This document shows positions 63,689 to 64,000 of a stretch of DNA of 64,000 bases, piece after piece (within the stretch, counting starts at the first letter, position 1; each line of letters begins with the position of its first letter). The position numbers and the translations under genes were made by a program. The stretch is from Diphasiastrum complanatum (Eukaryota > Streptophyta > Lycopodiopsida > Lycopodiales > Lycopodiaceae), in assembly GCA_029204225.1 (NCBI GenBank), contig CM055099.1:65747852-65811851 (forward strand), in the 5' to 3' direction. The notes under the pieces were generated by a model that saw only the letters and a program-made list of their open reading frames with translations, was not told the origin of the DNA and made no database searches.

Positions 63689-63784
63689 CTGCCACGTGGC
63701 AGGTGCAAGCAAAATCAGCACTAAAAATTTTTAAGATCAATCCGATGCTGCCACGTGGCAGACGCAGGCAAAATCTACACTAAA
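63689..63784 (+). promoter_or_regulatory. Duplicated G-box module
   Basis: Two copies of CTGCCACGTGGCAG (63689-63702 and 63748-63761), each followed by a similar gcargcaaaatc...cactaaa stretch. The module repeats every 59 bp. This kind of clustered G-box is common in plant promoters. Confidence 0.55.
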
Positions 63785-63879
63785 TTTGTTTTTAAAAAAA
63801 CAGATGAATATTCTGCTTTTTAATCTGTTCAAAAATGGGTAGAATAGCCACCAAAAATCCAAAATCCATTACTAAAAGT

Positions 63880-63995
63880 TAAAAGGGGTGATGCTATCTA
63901 TTAAAGGGGTGATGCTCTCTATTCTTTTCGCTTACAGCAAAAGGACTTCAATACATTGGCAAATTTCTTCTATATTCACTAAACCCTAAACCGCG
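63880..63995 (+). promoter_or_regulatory. Putative core promoter and 5' leader with telo-box
   Basis: A 21-bp direct repeat (aaaggggtgatgctatctatt and near copy) at 63881-63921, then a pyrimidine-rich tract and AAACCCTAAA at 63981-63990, the telo-box found near the transcription start of many plant genes for translation and growth. Confidence 0.45.
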
Positions 63996-64000
63996 ATGGC
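63996..64000 (+). CDS. Possible start of a host gene, cut by the window edge
   Basis: ATGGC in the context ccgcgATGGC fits the plant start preference for G at +4. Only five bases are visible, so nothing about the product can be said. The call rests on the telo-box and promoter-like sequence just upstream. Confidence 0.3.

Noticed and set aside
63981-63990. AAACCCTAAA as telomeric repeat
   Set aside because: It is a single copy just before an ATG, so a telo-box is the better reading.

Overview
The window looks like nuclear DNA of a land plant with a large, repeat-rich genome. It is AT-rich and dominated by Ty1/copia retrotransposons primed with the plant initiator-tRNA-Met signal. It also holds Ty3/gypsy and CACTA remnants, a Penelope-like reverse transcriptase and very long (GA)n tracts. 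A gymnosperm or another large-genome lineage would fit, but the sequence does not settle the species. No complete host gene was found. The only good host-gene candidate is a start at the last bases of the window (ATG at 63996), behind a promoter-like region.

Layout. 61-7208 is one copy of a segmental duplication whose partner lies at 45683-50776 plus 56636-56733. It carries decayed copia pieces, a (GA)n tract and a decayed Penelope-like RT on the minus strand. 7673-17060 and 25.7-27.6 kb hold several copies of an unrecognised cysteine-rich, sequon-rich gene, each attached to a copia-type LTR; one copy is split by an intact copia element (element A, 7877-14307). 17.3-30.0 kb is a mosaic of LTR pieces, an unrecognised 197-codon ORF family, a gag-like pseudogene ending at a polypurine tract and LTR, an inverted pair of 1.1-kb repeats, and an 85-bp tRNA-like SINE with a perfect 15-bp target duplication. 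30.1-30.7 kb is (GA)n-rich. 31.4-36.4 kb is a broken CACTA transposon. 37.5-44.35 kb is copia element B with three LTRs and one frameshift. 50.78-56.64 kb is copia element C, intact, inserted in the second Penelope-like copy. 56.75-58.65 kb is a Ty3/gypsy protease-RT remnant. 58.65-63.28 kb is largely featureless. 63.28-64.0 kb has a second tRNA-like SINE, a 46-bp-arm foldback, three G-box palindromes, a telo-box and the putative gene start.

How it works together: this is not a pathway but layered insertions. A and C have full-length polyproteins and LTR pairs that differ at two or no positions by eye, so they are recent and possibly still mobile. B is older. The segmental duplication predates C, because C sits in only one copy. 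Statements on LTR identity and duplication boundaries were made by eye, not by alignment software.
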